DNA of 64,000 nt from Brachypterus glaber (lineage: Eukaryota; Arthropoda; Insecta; Coleoptera; Kateretidae). The stretch is taken from assembly GCA_958510825.1 (NCBI GenBank), contig OY294054.1, positions 11,920,019 through 11,984,018 on the forward strand. The letters are read 5' to 3'. Under the pieces are notes generated by a model. The model saw nothing but the letters and a program-made list of their open reading frames with translations. It did no database searches and was not told the DNA's origin. Below, piece after piece: positions 53,701 through 64,000 of the stretch (positions are counted from its first letter, which is position 1; every line of letters starts with the position of its first letter). Position numbers and translations under genes: made by a program.

Positions 53701-56700
53701 ACTCACTAGTAAAATTTGTGACCACAATAACTCCAGAATCCCTTGAGCTAAAGACTGCAGTTTGGAACTTGGTTCGTTATTGAAAGTTCTTGGGTGGAAA
53801 AAAAAATTGATAGAAAGGGGGTAAAAACAATTTTTTAAACTATTTTTTTTAGATTTTTTTTTGAAAAAATTAAACGTTTTTGTAAATTTTTGTTTTGACT
53901 TTTGCAAAAACTGAATTTGTAGGCGAAAGTATTATTTTGTTAGCAGCAGTATTTTTTAAGGCATTAGTTTTCTATACTTTGACGCACGGATCTGTGGCTA
54001 CGGGAAATATGTTTGGAATGTGTGTGCAAGTGGGAGGCCCGTTGCAGGGACGCACGGCTTATAACGCTTTTGACGGAAAGAAGAGAGCGCAAATGATTTC
54101 TCCCCCTTTCGTCGGAGACTTTCTTTCATGCGGAGAACTATACTTACGGATTGCGCTCTGTGGTGGATAGAATCTCAAGAGTACATTTCGTGAACTGGGG
54201 ACTTTCGAAGCCACTGGCTGATTGGGATTTCTCTTCCAATGTTTCATGATGTGCGAGAACGATAGCTGCATATGTTCATCAACAGTCTGAAAAAAGAACA
54301 TTTAATTTAACAAGACACATATAAACAGAGATAATTTTAAAATAAAGGTCCAGTAAAACTTTATTCCCTAATTTTTTCAGGATTTCCAAAAAAATATAAC
54401 ATTTGCTTTCAGAAACAAGATTTGATAGTAAGACTATTACTTATTATGGGAAAGGGGGAGAAATGCCGTGCCTCTAAGGAAAAAGCTCGATAAAAAAAAT
54501 AATAATAATAAAAATAAAACTAGTTAAGTTACAGCTTATTTTAGAAAGCGATTTAATTAGATCCACGCAGTGATTAAAAAAAAGCTTACTACAATCCGGT
54601 TTGTTTTTTTAAATAACTTTTAATGTTTTGATTATTTAATCGCACAAAATTACCCGATGCGCGGTATTCCCCCCTTTCCCCCTACAAGTTTTAATTAAAC
54701 TAAAAATTAAACAATATAACGACTTCCAGTATTAAAGGAAAAACTAAACAGACTGACTAATCATACACAAAGTTTAGAATTGTGTATAGGACCAGTCGCT
54801 CCAAAAACTAAATTTAAAACTTAAAAAAAAAATAAAAAATTTGAAATTAAACTTACAACTTTTTTAATTTTGAAAAAAATATTTAAAAAAAATATGGCTG
54901 TCGGTCTGTTTTTTTACTCGGGAACGCTTTGGGCCAAAAATTTCAAATTTGAAACATGGGTTCCTCATCCAAAGTTTTCGCCTAAGATTGTTTTCGGAAA
55001 AAAATATATACAGGGTGATCAGTAACTGCCATGCTAAAATTTAAGAGGTGATTCAACATCCAAAAATATGAAAAAAGTTTCTATAAAGGTTGAGCCCAAA
55101 GGGAGCTACGATCCTTCGAAGATGACATTGAATGGGGAGCAAAAAAAAGCACCAATAAAATTTTAATGTTGCAGGATTGTTCATTTAAAACTGAGCAAAA
55201 AAGTATTCTTCACCAAAACACCTAAATTTAATATTAAAGGAGTAATAGCCTTTTAAAAAGTAACGTTTTTGGTGGTACCAAATGTTACTTCCTCTTAATT
55301 GATTTTTTTTATGAAAACGGTTGCTCCTACAGTGTTACACTATATGACATTTATTTATTTATTTTTTATGTATTTTTACTCAAGAAATCCATATTTTTTA
55401 CAATAAAAAAAAAGTACACATAAAAAAGTTTGGGGCAAAAATGTGTTAAGCCCAATACATTTTTTCGTCTAGGGACGCAGCTGGATAAATTCAAAAAAAA
55501 ATAATAAATTAACATAAACTTATTGCCCTTATTAATACTAGTATACATTCAAACGCTCGTCGCTCTAGCTTAAAGGGTACCAGAGTTATTAATTAAAAAC
55601 CTTATTTTTATTACAATTTTAAAGGGCAGCCCTTAGGGCTCATTTGCGGACCAACCTTTATAGGAACTTTTTTTGTTATTTTTGGATGGAGAATCACCTC
55701 TTAAATTTTGGCATGGCAGTTATTGATCACCCTGTATTTTTTATTTTTCAAAAGATTTTGTTCTTCAAAAAAATATATTTTTTTTTTAATTTAGGTTATT
55801 TTTTTATTTTTTGTAAAAAACATTTATTTTAAAACAATTTTTTTTTGGAAAAGAATAGTATATTCCATAACTAGTATGGAATAGACTATATTCCGCGCGA
55901 GCGAAAAGTTTGTCATACGAGCCGGCAGGCGAGTATGACCGTCCCGCGAGCGCGGAATGACTATTCCATACGTGTTGTAGAGTATACTTTTTCTTCGACT
56001 GCAAATATGAAACACTGTATGGCTTTAAACTGCGGACAAGGTTAAAAACCATGTTTTTTGTGACTCGACATTGTAAATGCAACAAAATACATATTTTTAA
56101 ATAAAGCAAATAATGTTATTTAATAGTTTTATCAAATAATTACTTAAAAAAGATTTTTATTTAAATTTAGCACATATTTACAAATTATAATGCAAAAATT
56201 GAAGGTTATGTCAGATTGTTGTGACAGATATCAGGTTTAAATATTTAACAATAGATAGAGCAGTTTTAATTTTTTGATCTAAATTGATAAAAAACTGGTC
56301 AAATATTAAGAAAAACTAATAAACTTTATGTAATTTTAACGCAAAACTTTAAATTGCATTAAATTATTCAATGTTTCATGGTAAAATATAAATATTTTTG
56401 CTAATTTTGCTACAGTTTTCTTTACTATCACAAACAAGAGATGGCACTACATGTGCTCATTCTAACACTTGATACGGAATATTCATACCGTATCTAGAGC
56501 TAGAATGGATTCATTCTGTGTTTGAAAAGTGTGTGTATTTGCTTACATTCTAAAGCAGTCGTAAAAAAAGTATTTTTATACTGTATAAACTTTAAAGCAG
56601 TATTTTTACTTACGGTAAGATTGAAATGCTTGGTGTTGAAGAACATCAACGTACTTAGCAGTACATGAGGCGAGTGCGCACCGAGCTGTTTGCTCTCCCA

Positions 56701-59700
56701 TAGGTGTTCCTCCTCGACTCTCGTCACAATGTAATGTGAGTCGTTGTATAGAACAGAGAACTTCTTGGCGACCTCATCCAAGCAATCTGTGAATTTCTCG
56801 TAGTAGGGATCGCAGAAAATGTTGTCGATCCGGCCATTCTCGAACAAATATTGTTGAATACCGAGACAGAGATAGTAAATCGTATCAGGGGCGTATTCGG
56901 CCCCGTTAGGTTTGCGAACTTCCTTGACGAATAGACAAAGAGAGTAGTTCAGTTCGTCTGACGTTAGCTGCAAAATCTCGGTTTTGAATAGCTTCAATCT
57001 TCGCGACGATTTTTCTAGCTCCGCGTTTTTCGTTGTCACCCATTGTTTCCATGCGTTTACACCAAATGTATACTGTAAGAAATAAGTAGTTGTCTAAGTC
57101 TAGCAATAGATGGCGCGCAAGGGTACATCAATCTCACGACATTATTTATTTCGTAAATAAAGTTGACGAATGTTTTCTTAATCAGCGTACAGGGTTGACT
57201 CTTGGTACTGAAGAGGGCCAGTAGCCCGAAACTGTCAGTCTACCAATATCACTCTGTACAATTATAAAATAGATTGATGGAATATTTAACCCTTAATTTG
57301 GTAATGTGTAGTATATGATACATGTATTTTAAGATAACAAAAATAGTTGTTTACAGTAGAAGTGAGGTAAGTAGGATACTATTCACGAAAAAAAAAAAGT
57401 TGACTGAGGCTCCTGGGCCGAGTGTTAATTTTTTAGTAAATAATGTCACTTACCCCACGTGTACTTTACAATATTTTATCCAATATCTCTTAAAAACACA
57501 ATAAAATTTACAAATGACATTTCCACTAAGTTTACTTGACATTTCAATATAATGTCACGTTTCGGTGATTAGAAATTTCATAACACAACTTGTTTATAGG
57601 ATGATTAAAAACGTAATTTTCATTGATTAAAATGTCAAAAAAAATTATTTGGCAATGTCAGTCATGACACAAGTCAGTATTAAGTCACGTGACTTATTTT
57701 TAATTTTTTTTTTTTTTCATAAATGTTTTACATTTATATATCTAAATTTCCCTTTAAAAAAATATTTATATACTTCATCCCAAAGAATGATTGCCAAATT
57801 AAGGGTTCAGAAATAAGCATGTTACACATTGCAAATGTAGGGTAAAGTAATACTATATTACAGGTCAACTCGGAAAATAGTACTTATCCGAGAACATTTA
57901 TCAGTCGCGGAAAAGTACTATTACGCACCGAGTACGCGAACCTAGTTTTCAGTACACGTGAGTGCTTACTTTTTTACAAGGCGGAGCTAAGTAAAAAACA
58001 GCACTCAAAATGCACTGAAATAGGTTTGCGTCGACGTGTGTATACTATTTTTCCTACGACCTAACACATAAACATCTACAAAATGCAAAAATTGTCTTAC
58101 AATTAATTTTATTAATTTGACGTTTTGTGCTTGATGTTCACTTGTTTTTCGGCAGCAGATATGTAAAATCAGCTGACTGTCACTTTCCGATCGCTGCAAT
58201 GGCAAGGAGTGGAAAATAAGCACTAACTACTAACTAGGTCGTAGGAAAACTATTTTTTTCTACGATCTAATAGAAAAGTTAACATTTCTACAAAAACAAA
58301 TGAACTAGTCAGAATTCAAAATAACCTATTTCTTAGTATTTTACTTTTCTGCTCGTTGACATGACAACGAGCGCAAATTCTATGCTTTTACGCTCTATGT
58401 ATAGTGTATGCAACCGGCAGGGCACTGGTAAAACAACTGTATAAAGTCCACAATTTTTTTAATATAAAATTATTATTTATTTTGAATTAAATCTCAATTT
58501 CGTGTGATAAATATTTGTGTGCTAAATAGTTGTTAAAAGGAAATTATGGAGAGTGACAGTGATGAGGATTTTACTTTAACACCACCAGATTTGCAGAAAA
58601 TCGTAAGTGCTGCGACTCTGTAAGGTTAATTACTTGCCGCCTGAAATATATTTATTTATTTTAGATCGTAGAAAAAATTTTGTTTGTATTACGAGCGCAA
58701 AATGTAATTTCTGCTTTCGCGTGGTTGCTGATACTAGACGCCTCGATTAGCAAATTCCACGCTCAAGCAGAAATCAGTTATGTTGCGCTTAATACAAAAA
58801 TAACTATTTCCTACGAGCTAGTTAAGTAGTTAGTGCTCATTTTCCACCCGTTGCCACGACAGGTCGGAAAGTGAAAATCAGCTGATTTTAAATATCTGCT
58901 GTCAAAAAATTAGTAAACGTAAAACACAAAACGTGTAATTGACAAATAAATTTTAAGACAATCCTTTTGTTTTTTTGAATGTTTAGGTGTTAGCACGTAG
59001 GAAAAATAGTATACGCACTTCGACGCAAACCTATTTCAGTGCATTTCGAGTGATTTTTTTTACTCGGCTCCGCCTTGTAAAAAAATAAGCACTCTCGTGC
59101 AGTGAAAACTAAGGTCGCGTACTCGGTGCGTAATATACTATTATACCACTGTGATTTTGTTATGAAATGGTAACTGTTTCATGCAAAATTTTTGTAAACT
59201 ATTGAATCCCAAAAAAAAACAACAAAACAAATAATATATTTTTACCTTGAGGCACATGTTGGCATCGGGCTTTTCAACGGGTTCAGCAGGAGGTGTGGGT
59301 TGATTGACATGTAACATAGGCATATCGACGTGATGTTGCGACATTCTTCTGCCTCTTTTAGCCCCAGAAGGCTTAGGTGTCCTCATGCCTCTCTTCCTTC
59401 CTCTCATAGATTGTCGTTCCATCATATGATGATGCATGGGTTGATCATCGGACTCTTCTTGTTGCTGCTCTGCCGCTTGCTGGGCAGTTATGGTGTTAGC
59501 AGTTAAAGCACCTTCGAGATCCACAGCTGGTTCGTCAAGTTCTGTCGCCATTTTTAGTGCCATTTGAAGCATATCATCACCAAAAGTGTTACTTGCATCA
59601 ACTGGTTCTGGACTGAAGGAGCCGTCGTCCGCCCCACCAGTGTCGTCCACGTCACTTTCCGAATCAGTAGGATCCTCCTTCTTTTCATCTGCCACCATTT

Positions 59701-61474
59701 CTGCCATCATAAGAAGCTCAGCTTCATAGGGATCTGTAGGCATTTTGACTTGGATCTTTTTGATCTCCTTCATGATACCAGCTGCCGAATTTCTTGTAGT
59801 AGGGATGAAAATAGGAATTGGGATGGGAATAGGGAATGGTACTGGCATTGGAGCCGGAGCCGTCCACATGTGCATAGGTGCTGGCACGTAAATCGGAATC
59901 GGTACAGGTATCAATATCCTGTCCGGTTCAACTTTATCTGTTTGCATTTCTTTATCCACCATTTCCGGTGTGTTTTGTAAACCCTTGTTAGCTGTACGAA
60001 CTTTGCACATGGTGGCGCAGTTTCTTTGTTCTGGTAACATTGCTTGTTTGACCACAATCTGACGTTTAACTTGTATAATCTGCTCGATATTTGAGAAGTT
60101 ATTTACCAAAGCAGCTGCGGCAGCTGCTTGTTGAGCCTGTTGCGCCTGTTGCTCACGGGCTTGGGATGCTGGTGTAACTTTAGAACGAGTAGCTCTAGTT
60201 GTAGAAATAGGTTGTAACGCTGGCGGTCCTACAGAAGTACCATTTGGTGTAGGGCTGTTACTAGTAGCAAGACTTTGAACATTTGTAATAACAGGAAGAG
60301 GAATCACATTATCGGGTTGTTTCTTGTTCTTTTTGGGTGCTCCAGTTGGTACCGGGAAGTTGTTACTGTTGATAGTTATAGGCTGTTTTGGGAACTGATT
60401 TTGGAAATACATGACGCAATTATATGAACAAAAATTGCGTATTGTCGCATCAGACATCGTTAAATGATACATCGGAGTTAGCAACTTCTGACAGTAATTA
60501 CAAGAAGATTTCTTCGCACTTACTGCATTCAAAGATACAGAATACAGACTCAAACAGTTCACACTACACATATTAATCTGTGGACCAGCCTTAGAGTATC
60601 TTCTGATCATATCAAAGTTATATTTCTTAACTTTGCACCAACTGCATGGTACTATTTTCCTATGAGCTATAATATATATGTTCTGACAGCTATTAGAGCA
60701 AAAACTGTACTGCACATTATCATAATACATAGCGTGTTCTTCCAAAACTCTCTTAGAGAAATGTCTTCTGCACATGGCACATTTTCCAGATGTGATATTA
60801 TTCACAAAACTAAACGCCACAAAGCATGGCTCGTTACAGAAATAATTTTTCTGCCCATCCATCTCATACTCAATTGTGATTTGTTTTTCTGAGGTTTTAC
60901 ATACTGAACAAGTAGTGCCAGGTTCTACCTTTGGAGGTCTGTTGTTGGTCATAACGTCGTACTTTTCCATGCAAATTTGCGAGCAGAAATCTTTGAAGTG
61001 ACCTTTGTCGCCCACGGGAGCTAGAAAACCCTCAGGTCCCCTGGACATGTCTTGCTGGCAATATGAGCAAACTTTTAATCCTTTCTTATATTCTTCCAGA
61101 CAGCTGCTGGTGCAGAATTGTCTTATATCGTTCCCGAATCGTACGCAGTACTTTCCAAGTGAGTTTGATTTGACCTCTCCCTTACATGAGGAACAGTTTG
61201 ATCCGGTATCTTTCTGATATTTTGTCAAACAGAACTCGTTACAGAAATCCATGATTTCCCAAGTCAAATTGTTTTCAATGTCTGAAGTTTTCTTTTTACA
61301 TGCTGAACAGGTCCTTTCCAGAGCCACGGATTCTTTTTCAAATACTTTGACGCGTACCGGGGGACTATCGTCGCACGTGACCTTTTCATTGTTTTTAAAC
61401 TGATCCAGACAGTTATCGTCGCACAGATAACAATCATCTAGGGCTTTCCTGTATGTGTACTGCACTTTTCTTTG
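50555..61474 (-). CDS. woc: woc/ZMYM zinc-finger MYM-type protein, 3' part (five exons)
   Basis: Coding exons are 61474-59246, 57072-56614, 54286-54148, 53397-53298 and 50729-50555 on the minus strand. They join in frame to 1033 codons and a TAA; the 5' part is outside the window or unrecognised. Exon 1 here carries about seven complete MYM-type C-x2-C...FC-x3-C fingers plus half of another, then a Q/A-rich stretch, the ZMYM hallmark IPVPIPIYVPAPMHMW, an acidic region and basic RGRKRG-like clusters. Exons 2-5 encode the conserved C-terminal domain (YTFGVNAWKQWV, LGAHSPHVLL, LSFSHIMKHWKRNPN, NPLRCPVKLYEFYLSKC), related to Crypton tyrosine recombinases (DUF3504). Family knowledge: a nuclear chromatin and transcription factor; fly woc is linked to ecdysteroid production, HP1c complexes and telomere protection. 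ZMYM2/3/4 paralogy cannot be resolved here. Introns are full of repeats. Convergent with EXT1. Confidence 0.94.
50774..51860. mobile_element. Large foldback in the last woc intron
   Basis: About 1.09 kb. The end TTACCAGGTGTTTTTCAAAG is mirrored by TTTAAAGGACACCCGGTATA. Inside, TATATCACCTAAGGTAA, TTTTTAAATGGAACA, TAATTTAATGGA and other blocks are inverted, centred near 51300. It starts 45 bp from the last woc exon. Confidence 0.8.
51862..53150. mobile_element. CTAGTATGGAA repeat, copy A, with insertions
   Basis: 51866-52045 and 52850-53145 match 55870-56050 and 56165-56560 (TTTGTCATACGAGCCG; CTTTAAACTGCGGACAAGGT; GGTTATGTCAGATTGTTGTG; TCTAACACTTGATA). Between the matching parts, 52046-52849 is extra, including the hairpin at 52650-52850. 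Confidence 0.7.
52650..52850. mobile_element. Nested hairpin MITE
   Basis: Inverted arms TCGCAAGCAAGTTGCAAAAC, AACTTTACACTACGATATTT and their complement near 52800-52845; about 200 bp. Central TTGAAACATAAAAC / GTTTCAAG also pair. Confidence 0.8.
53298..53397 (-). CDS. woc: woc exon, NPLRCPVKLYEFYLSK segment
   Basis: A 100-bp exon between a T-rich TTTTTTAG acceptor and a GTAAGT donor. It encodes QNNAKKKKVYEQQQNEDNP, then LRCPVKLYEFYLSK and the first two bases of Cys. Lysine-rich at its start. Confidence 0.93.
54148..54286 (-). CDS. woc: woc exon, LSFSHIMKHWKRNPN segment
   Basis: Starts after TTTTTTCAG with TVDEHMQLSFSHIMKHWKRN and ends YPPQSAI plus one base at GTAAGT. 139 bp. Confidence 0.93.
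55008..55737. mobile_element. Foldback element, TACAGGGTGATCA ends
   Basis: ACAGGGTGATCAGTAACTGC ... TGATCACCCTGT. The arms share CATGCTAAAATTTAAGAGGT, GATTC and TTTATANGAACTTTTTT-like blocks. About 730 bp, in the woc intron upstream of the LSFSHIM exon. Related to 24436-25190. Confidence 0.8.
55864..56560. mobile_element. CTAGTATGGAA repeat, copy B
   Basis: Second copy of the repeat at 51862-53150, in the same orientation and with a GC-rich palindromic segment (CGCGCGAGCG, CCGCGAGCGCGG). It ends about 50 bp from the woc exon at 56614. Confidence 0.7.
56614..57072 (-). CDS. woc: woc exon, start of Crypton-derived C-terminal domain
   Basis: After TTTCTTACAG it reads YTFGVNAWKQWVTTKNAELE, continues through LTSDELNYSLCLFVKEVRK and YLCLGIQQYLFENGR, and ends FFNTKHFNLT at GTAAGT. 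153 codons, phase 0 on both sides. Confidence 0.95.
57073..57857. other. woc intron, repeat-poor part
   Basis: No gene seen; AT-rich. GGTACTGAAGAGGGCCAGTA and the following GCCCGAAACTGTCAG at 57210-57240 look like a repeat fragment. Confidence 0.4.
57858..59150. mobile_element. Large foldback in a woc intron carrying an exon-like segment
   Basis: Left arm 57858-58258 and right arm about 58810-59150 are inverted, sharing TACGCACCGAGTACGCG, ACAAGGCGGAGC, TGCACTGAAATAGGTTTGCG, AAATCAGCTGA and TTCCTACGA. The central 550 bp include an ATG segment followed by GTAAGT (58546-58602). Fragments of this family are at 20395-20460, 24120-24200 and 31141-31220. Confidence 0.75.
58546..58602 (+). other. 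Exon-like ATG segment inside the foldback
   Basis: ATG opens MESDSDEDFTLTPPDLQKI, followed exactly by the donor GTAAGT. A TTTATTTTAG acceptor-like site at about 58654-58663 is followed by 56 further open codons in a possible continuation. The acidic start and the donor look like the first exon of a gene or of the autonomous relative of this element. I do not recognise the protein. Confidence 0.4.
59246..61474 (-). CDS. woc: woc exon with MYM zinc fingers and proline-rich region
   Basis: The acceptor is placed at CCTAAAATATAG just before CAAAGAAAAG because a pyrimidine-rich tract precedes it and an in-frame stop closes the frame there; an alternative AG sits 15 bases later, before TACACATAC. 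The 743 codons begin QRKVQYTYRKALDDCYLC, the second half of a MYM finger. The exon ends NMCLK at the donor GTAAAA, phase 0. Confidence 0.92.
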
Positions 61475-62025
61475 CTATATTTTAGGAAAAACAGTACATT
61501 AATTTCAGGCTTAAGCAGTTTTTAGTTAGAAAAAGTGTGGTTTACTAGTTGGGTATATTTGGTAAAGGGTAAAGCAAAGGGGACACAACCTCCCATCAAA
61601 GTTGAACAACGGGAAAAATAATTACAAAATATAAAATATTATGGTGTGTGTGGCGCCGTATGAACGTGGTTCCCATTAAAATTTGACAGTCAAAATCTAT
61701 GAGAATATGCTTTCAAAATATGCACAGAGGCTGGTCAACCCGTCTTTAGTAATTGGCGAAAAATACACTAAAAGTTAACGAATCAACGAATCGAAAAAAA
61801 AACGAACAATTTTCGTGGTTCTTTGTAGAACTTTTCGTTCCTGGTAGTTCTAGCTTTTACCAAAAGTCCAAACCAAATTTTAGGTATCTCAACAATACTT
61901 ATATTTCATAAGTTTTGCAAGCTTTTTCAGTATGGTGAAACTTCTATACATTCTACTTTTTACTGGGATTACCGAAAAAATTCTCCAAAACAGAAATAAT
62001 CTATAAAAATATTTATAGCCCGGAT
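61475..62025. other. Region upstream of the first woc exon seen
   Basis: Intron sequence if the woc exon at 59246-61474 has an upstream partner, as its half-finger start implies. No MYM-type exon was found between here and the window end. Confidence 0.6.
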
Positions 62026-62453
62026 CGAAGTAGACTTTTACCGCGGGCATGCAATAATTATGTTAAAAAGCTCTTTTTTCAAGCAAATAGACATTATTGT
62101 TCAAGCGGAATGTCATATCGACGCTGTTAATACTTAGTGAGTAATTTGGTCATGGTCCATGACTCATGGAGGACTTTTTTTTTGAAAATTGATTCTCTTT
62201 TCCAAAAATACAAAAATATTGTGTTTTTTATTAATTATTTGTTTTTTGAAAAGGGAAACAATTTTCAAAAAAAAAAATAAGTTTCTCCATGAGTCATGGA
62301 CCATGACCAAGTGACTCACTGAGTATTAACAGCGTCGACATGACATTCCGCTTGGTGAATAATAGTTTAAAGTGTATATTTACTTGAAAAGAGAGTTTTT
62401 TTAAATACTAATTTTTGCATGCCCCCTGTAAAAGGCTACTTCAATCTGGGCTG
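62026..62453. mobile_element. Foldback element, AGCCCGGATCGAAGTAG ends
   Basis: Outer ends AGCCCGGATCGAAGTAGACT and CTTCAATCTGGGCT. Inner arms CAAGCGGAATGTCAT, TCGACGCTGTTAATAC and GGTCATGGTCCATGACTCAT are inverted around 62225. About 430 bp. Confidence 0.8.
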
Positions 62454-62465
62454 TGATTATATATA

Positions 62466-64000
62466 CATACCAAGCGGAATGTCATGTCGACGCTGTTAAT
62501 ACTCAGTGAGTCATTTGGTCATGGTTCATGGAGAAGGACTTATTATTTTTTTTTTTAAAATAGTTTCTCTTTAAAAAAACGAATAGTTAATACAAAAATA
62601 CACGGTGTATTTGAAATAGGGTCGGAAATTTTAACAGATGGTTTTACATCATAAAAAATGACAAAAAGTTCCTATAAACATATGTCTAAAAATGCGTCAT
62701 AAGGGAGCTACGCCCCTTTGAAAGTGGCTAAAAAAATCGGTTTTTATTTAATAACTCAGGAACCCTTTGAGATATATTAACGAGGTTTTGCACGTGAATT
62801 AATCCTAATAAGGCCCATCTTTGTATGTAATTTTCACGTACTTATTTAAACCAGGGGTGTGCGAAACGGGGGGGGCTTATCAGTTTTTTGTCCTTAACTT
62901 TTTTCTGTGTAACTTTTTTGCAATTTTATTTTTGAAATATGATTCCCCAGGTCAAAATATATAAAAAATATACTCTTGTTGTAATACTGTAGGATTAATC
63001 GTTTTCGAGAAAAATTCATTTGAAGGTGAAATTCCACGGTTCGAGGACGAAAAATTAAATACTAAAATGTTGAAAACCAAAATTTTAATGATGCAGGGCG
63101 AATGTACATTAAAAACTAAGAAAAAAACCTCATATACAGGTACTTCCAAAAATGAATCCTAATGGAGCTATGGTCTCCTAAATATGCACCATTTTTAAAG
63201 GGCTATGGTAGCTTTAAAAGCGTTTTTTCGACCTACATGTATGGAAACTTTTTTTCTTAGCTTTTGATGTAGAATAACATTGCATCATTAAAATTTTGGT
63301 TTTCGACATTTTAGTATTTAATTTTTCGTCATCGAACAGTGAAATTTCACCTTCAAATTAACTTTTCTCGAAAACGGTTAATCCTACAGTATTACAACAA
63401 GAGTACCTTTTTTATGTATTTTGACCTGAGGAATCATATTTTAAAAATAAAATTGCAAAACAGTTACACAGAAAAAAGTTTGGGACAAAAAACTGATAAG
63501 GGCCCCCCTTTTCGCACACCCCTGGTTTAAATAAGTACGTGAAAATTACATACAAAGATGGGCCTTATTAGGATTAATTCACGTGCAAAACCTCGTTAAT
63601 ATATCTCAAAGGGTTCCTGAGTTATTAAATAAAAACCGATTTTTTTTAGCCAATTTCAAAGGGGCGTAGCTCCCTTATGACGCAATTTTAGACATATGTT
63701 TATAGGAACTTTTTGTCATATTTTATTATGTAGAATCACCTGTTAAAATTTCCGACCCTCTTTCAAATACACCCTGTATGGTTTCTTATTAATTATTCGT
63801 TTTTTGAAAAGGGAAACAATTTTCAAAAAAAAAATTAAGTCTTTCTCCAGGAGTCATGGAACATGACCAAGTGACTCAGTGATTATTAACAGCGTCAACA
63901 TGACATTCCGCTTGGTGAATAATAGTTTAAAGTGTCTATTTACTTGAAAAAAGAGTTTTTTTTTAATTCTAATTTTTGCTTGCCCCCGGTAAATGGCTAC
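62466..64000. mobile_element. Second copy of the same foldback, split by an insertion and cut by the window end
   Basis: CAAGCGGAATGTCATGTCGA at 62470 and the inverse arm ending CATGACATTCCGCTTG at about 63897-63915 belong to one copy. It is interrupted by 62599-63779. It runs into TTGCTTGCCCCCGGTAAATG at the window edge. Confidence 0.7.
62599..63779. mobile_element. Foldback element, ACGGTGTATTTGAAAT ends, nested
   Basis: About 1.18 kb with inverted arms of about 500 bp: TACACGGTGTATTTGAAATA, GGGTCGGAAATTTTAACAG, TAAGGGAGCTACGCCCCTTT and CACGTGAATTAATCCTAATA are all mirrored. Sits inside the second copy of the 62 kb foldback. Related to 33632-34161. Confidence 0.85.

Noticed and set aside
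59564..59980. 138-codon plus-strand ORF
   Set aside because: Antisense shadow of the woc proline-rich and acidic coding region.
61465..61465. GTG at 61465 as a start for woc
   Set aside because: The frame opens in the middle of a MYM finger after an acceptor site; this is an internal exon.
1..64000. CRISPR arrays, operons or other bacterial features
   Set aside because: None seen; introns, SINE, LINE and MITEs show the DNA is eukaryotic. Repeats with spacing are minisatellites.

Overview
This window is AT-rich eukaryotic DNA from an insect, probably one with a large, transposon-rich genome (a beetle would fit; that is inference). Three conserved, intron-containing animal genes are embedded in a dense, nested background of short inverted-repeat DNA transposons. 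The insect call rests on protein similarity to fly gene families (CIB2, tout-velu/EXT1, without children/ZMYM), on long introns with canonical GT-AG borders, and on the repeat types (TA- and TTAA-flanked MITEs, hAT-like elements, a tRNA-derived SINE, a 5'-truncated LINE).

Layout. 1-10.9 kb: no intact gene; inverted-repeat elements and a decayed duplicate of the CIB2 terminal exon (8337-8510). 10.99-25.9 kb, minus strand: a complete CIB2-type EF-hand gene in five coding exons (51, 35, 121, 148 and 218 bp) that splice in frame to a 190-residue protein. 28.7-33.4 kb, plus strand: an EXT1/tout-velu heparan sulfate polymerase gene in two coding exons, 730 residues, with one 2.5 kb intron. CIB2 and EXT1 are divergent, with about 2.8 kb between their start codons. 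33.4-50.5 kb: about 17 kb with no gene that I can support, built from foldback elements, an hAT-like element of about 2 kb carrying a minisatellite, and four copies of one TA-flanked MITE. 50.56-61.47 kb, minus strand: the last five coding exons of a woc/ZMYM-type gene (1033 codons plus stop). Its 5' exons lie beyond the right edge or were not recognisable. 61.5-64 kb: nested foldback elements.

The three genes share no pathway: calcium sensing (CIB2), heparan sulfate synthesis in the Golgi (EXT1) and chromatin or transcription (woc). All three reading frames are intact across every splice junction I reconstructed, while nearly all other DNA looks like transposon-derived filler. Several insertions carry readable target-site duplications. 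The most unusual items are a 48-bp hAT-like micro-element upstream of EXT1, a foldback in a woc intron holding an exon-like ATG segment with a good splice donor, an element with clustered TACCGCGC subterminal repeats, and a MITE that supplies the first canonical poly(A) signal after the woc stop codon.
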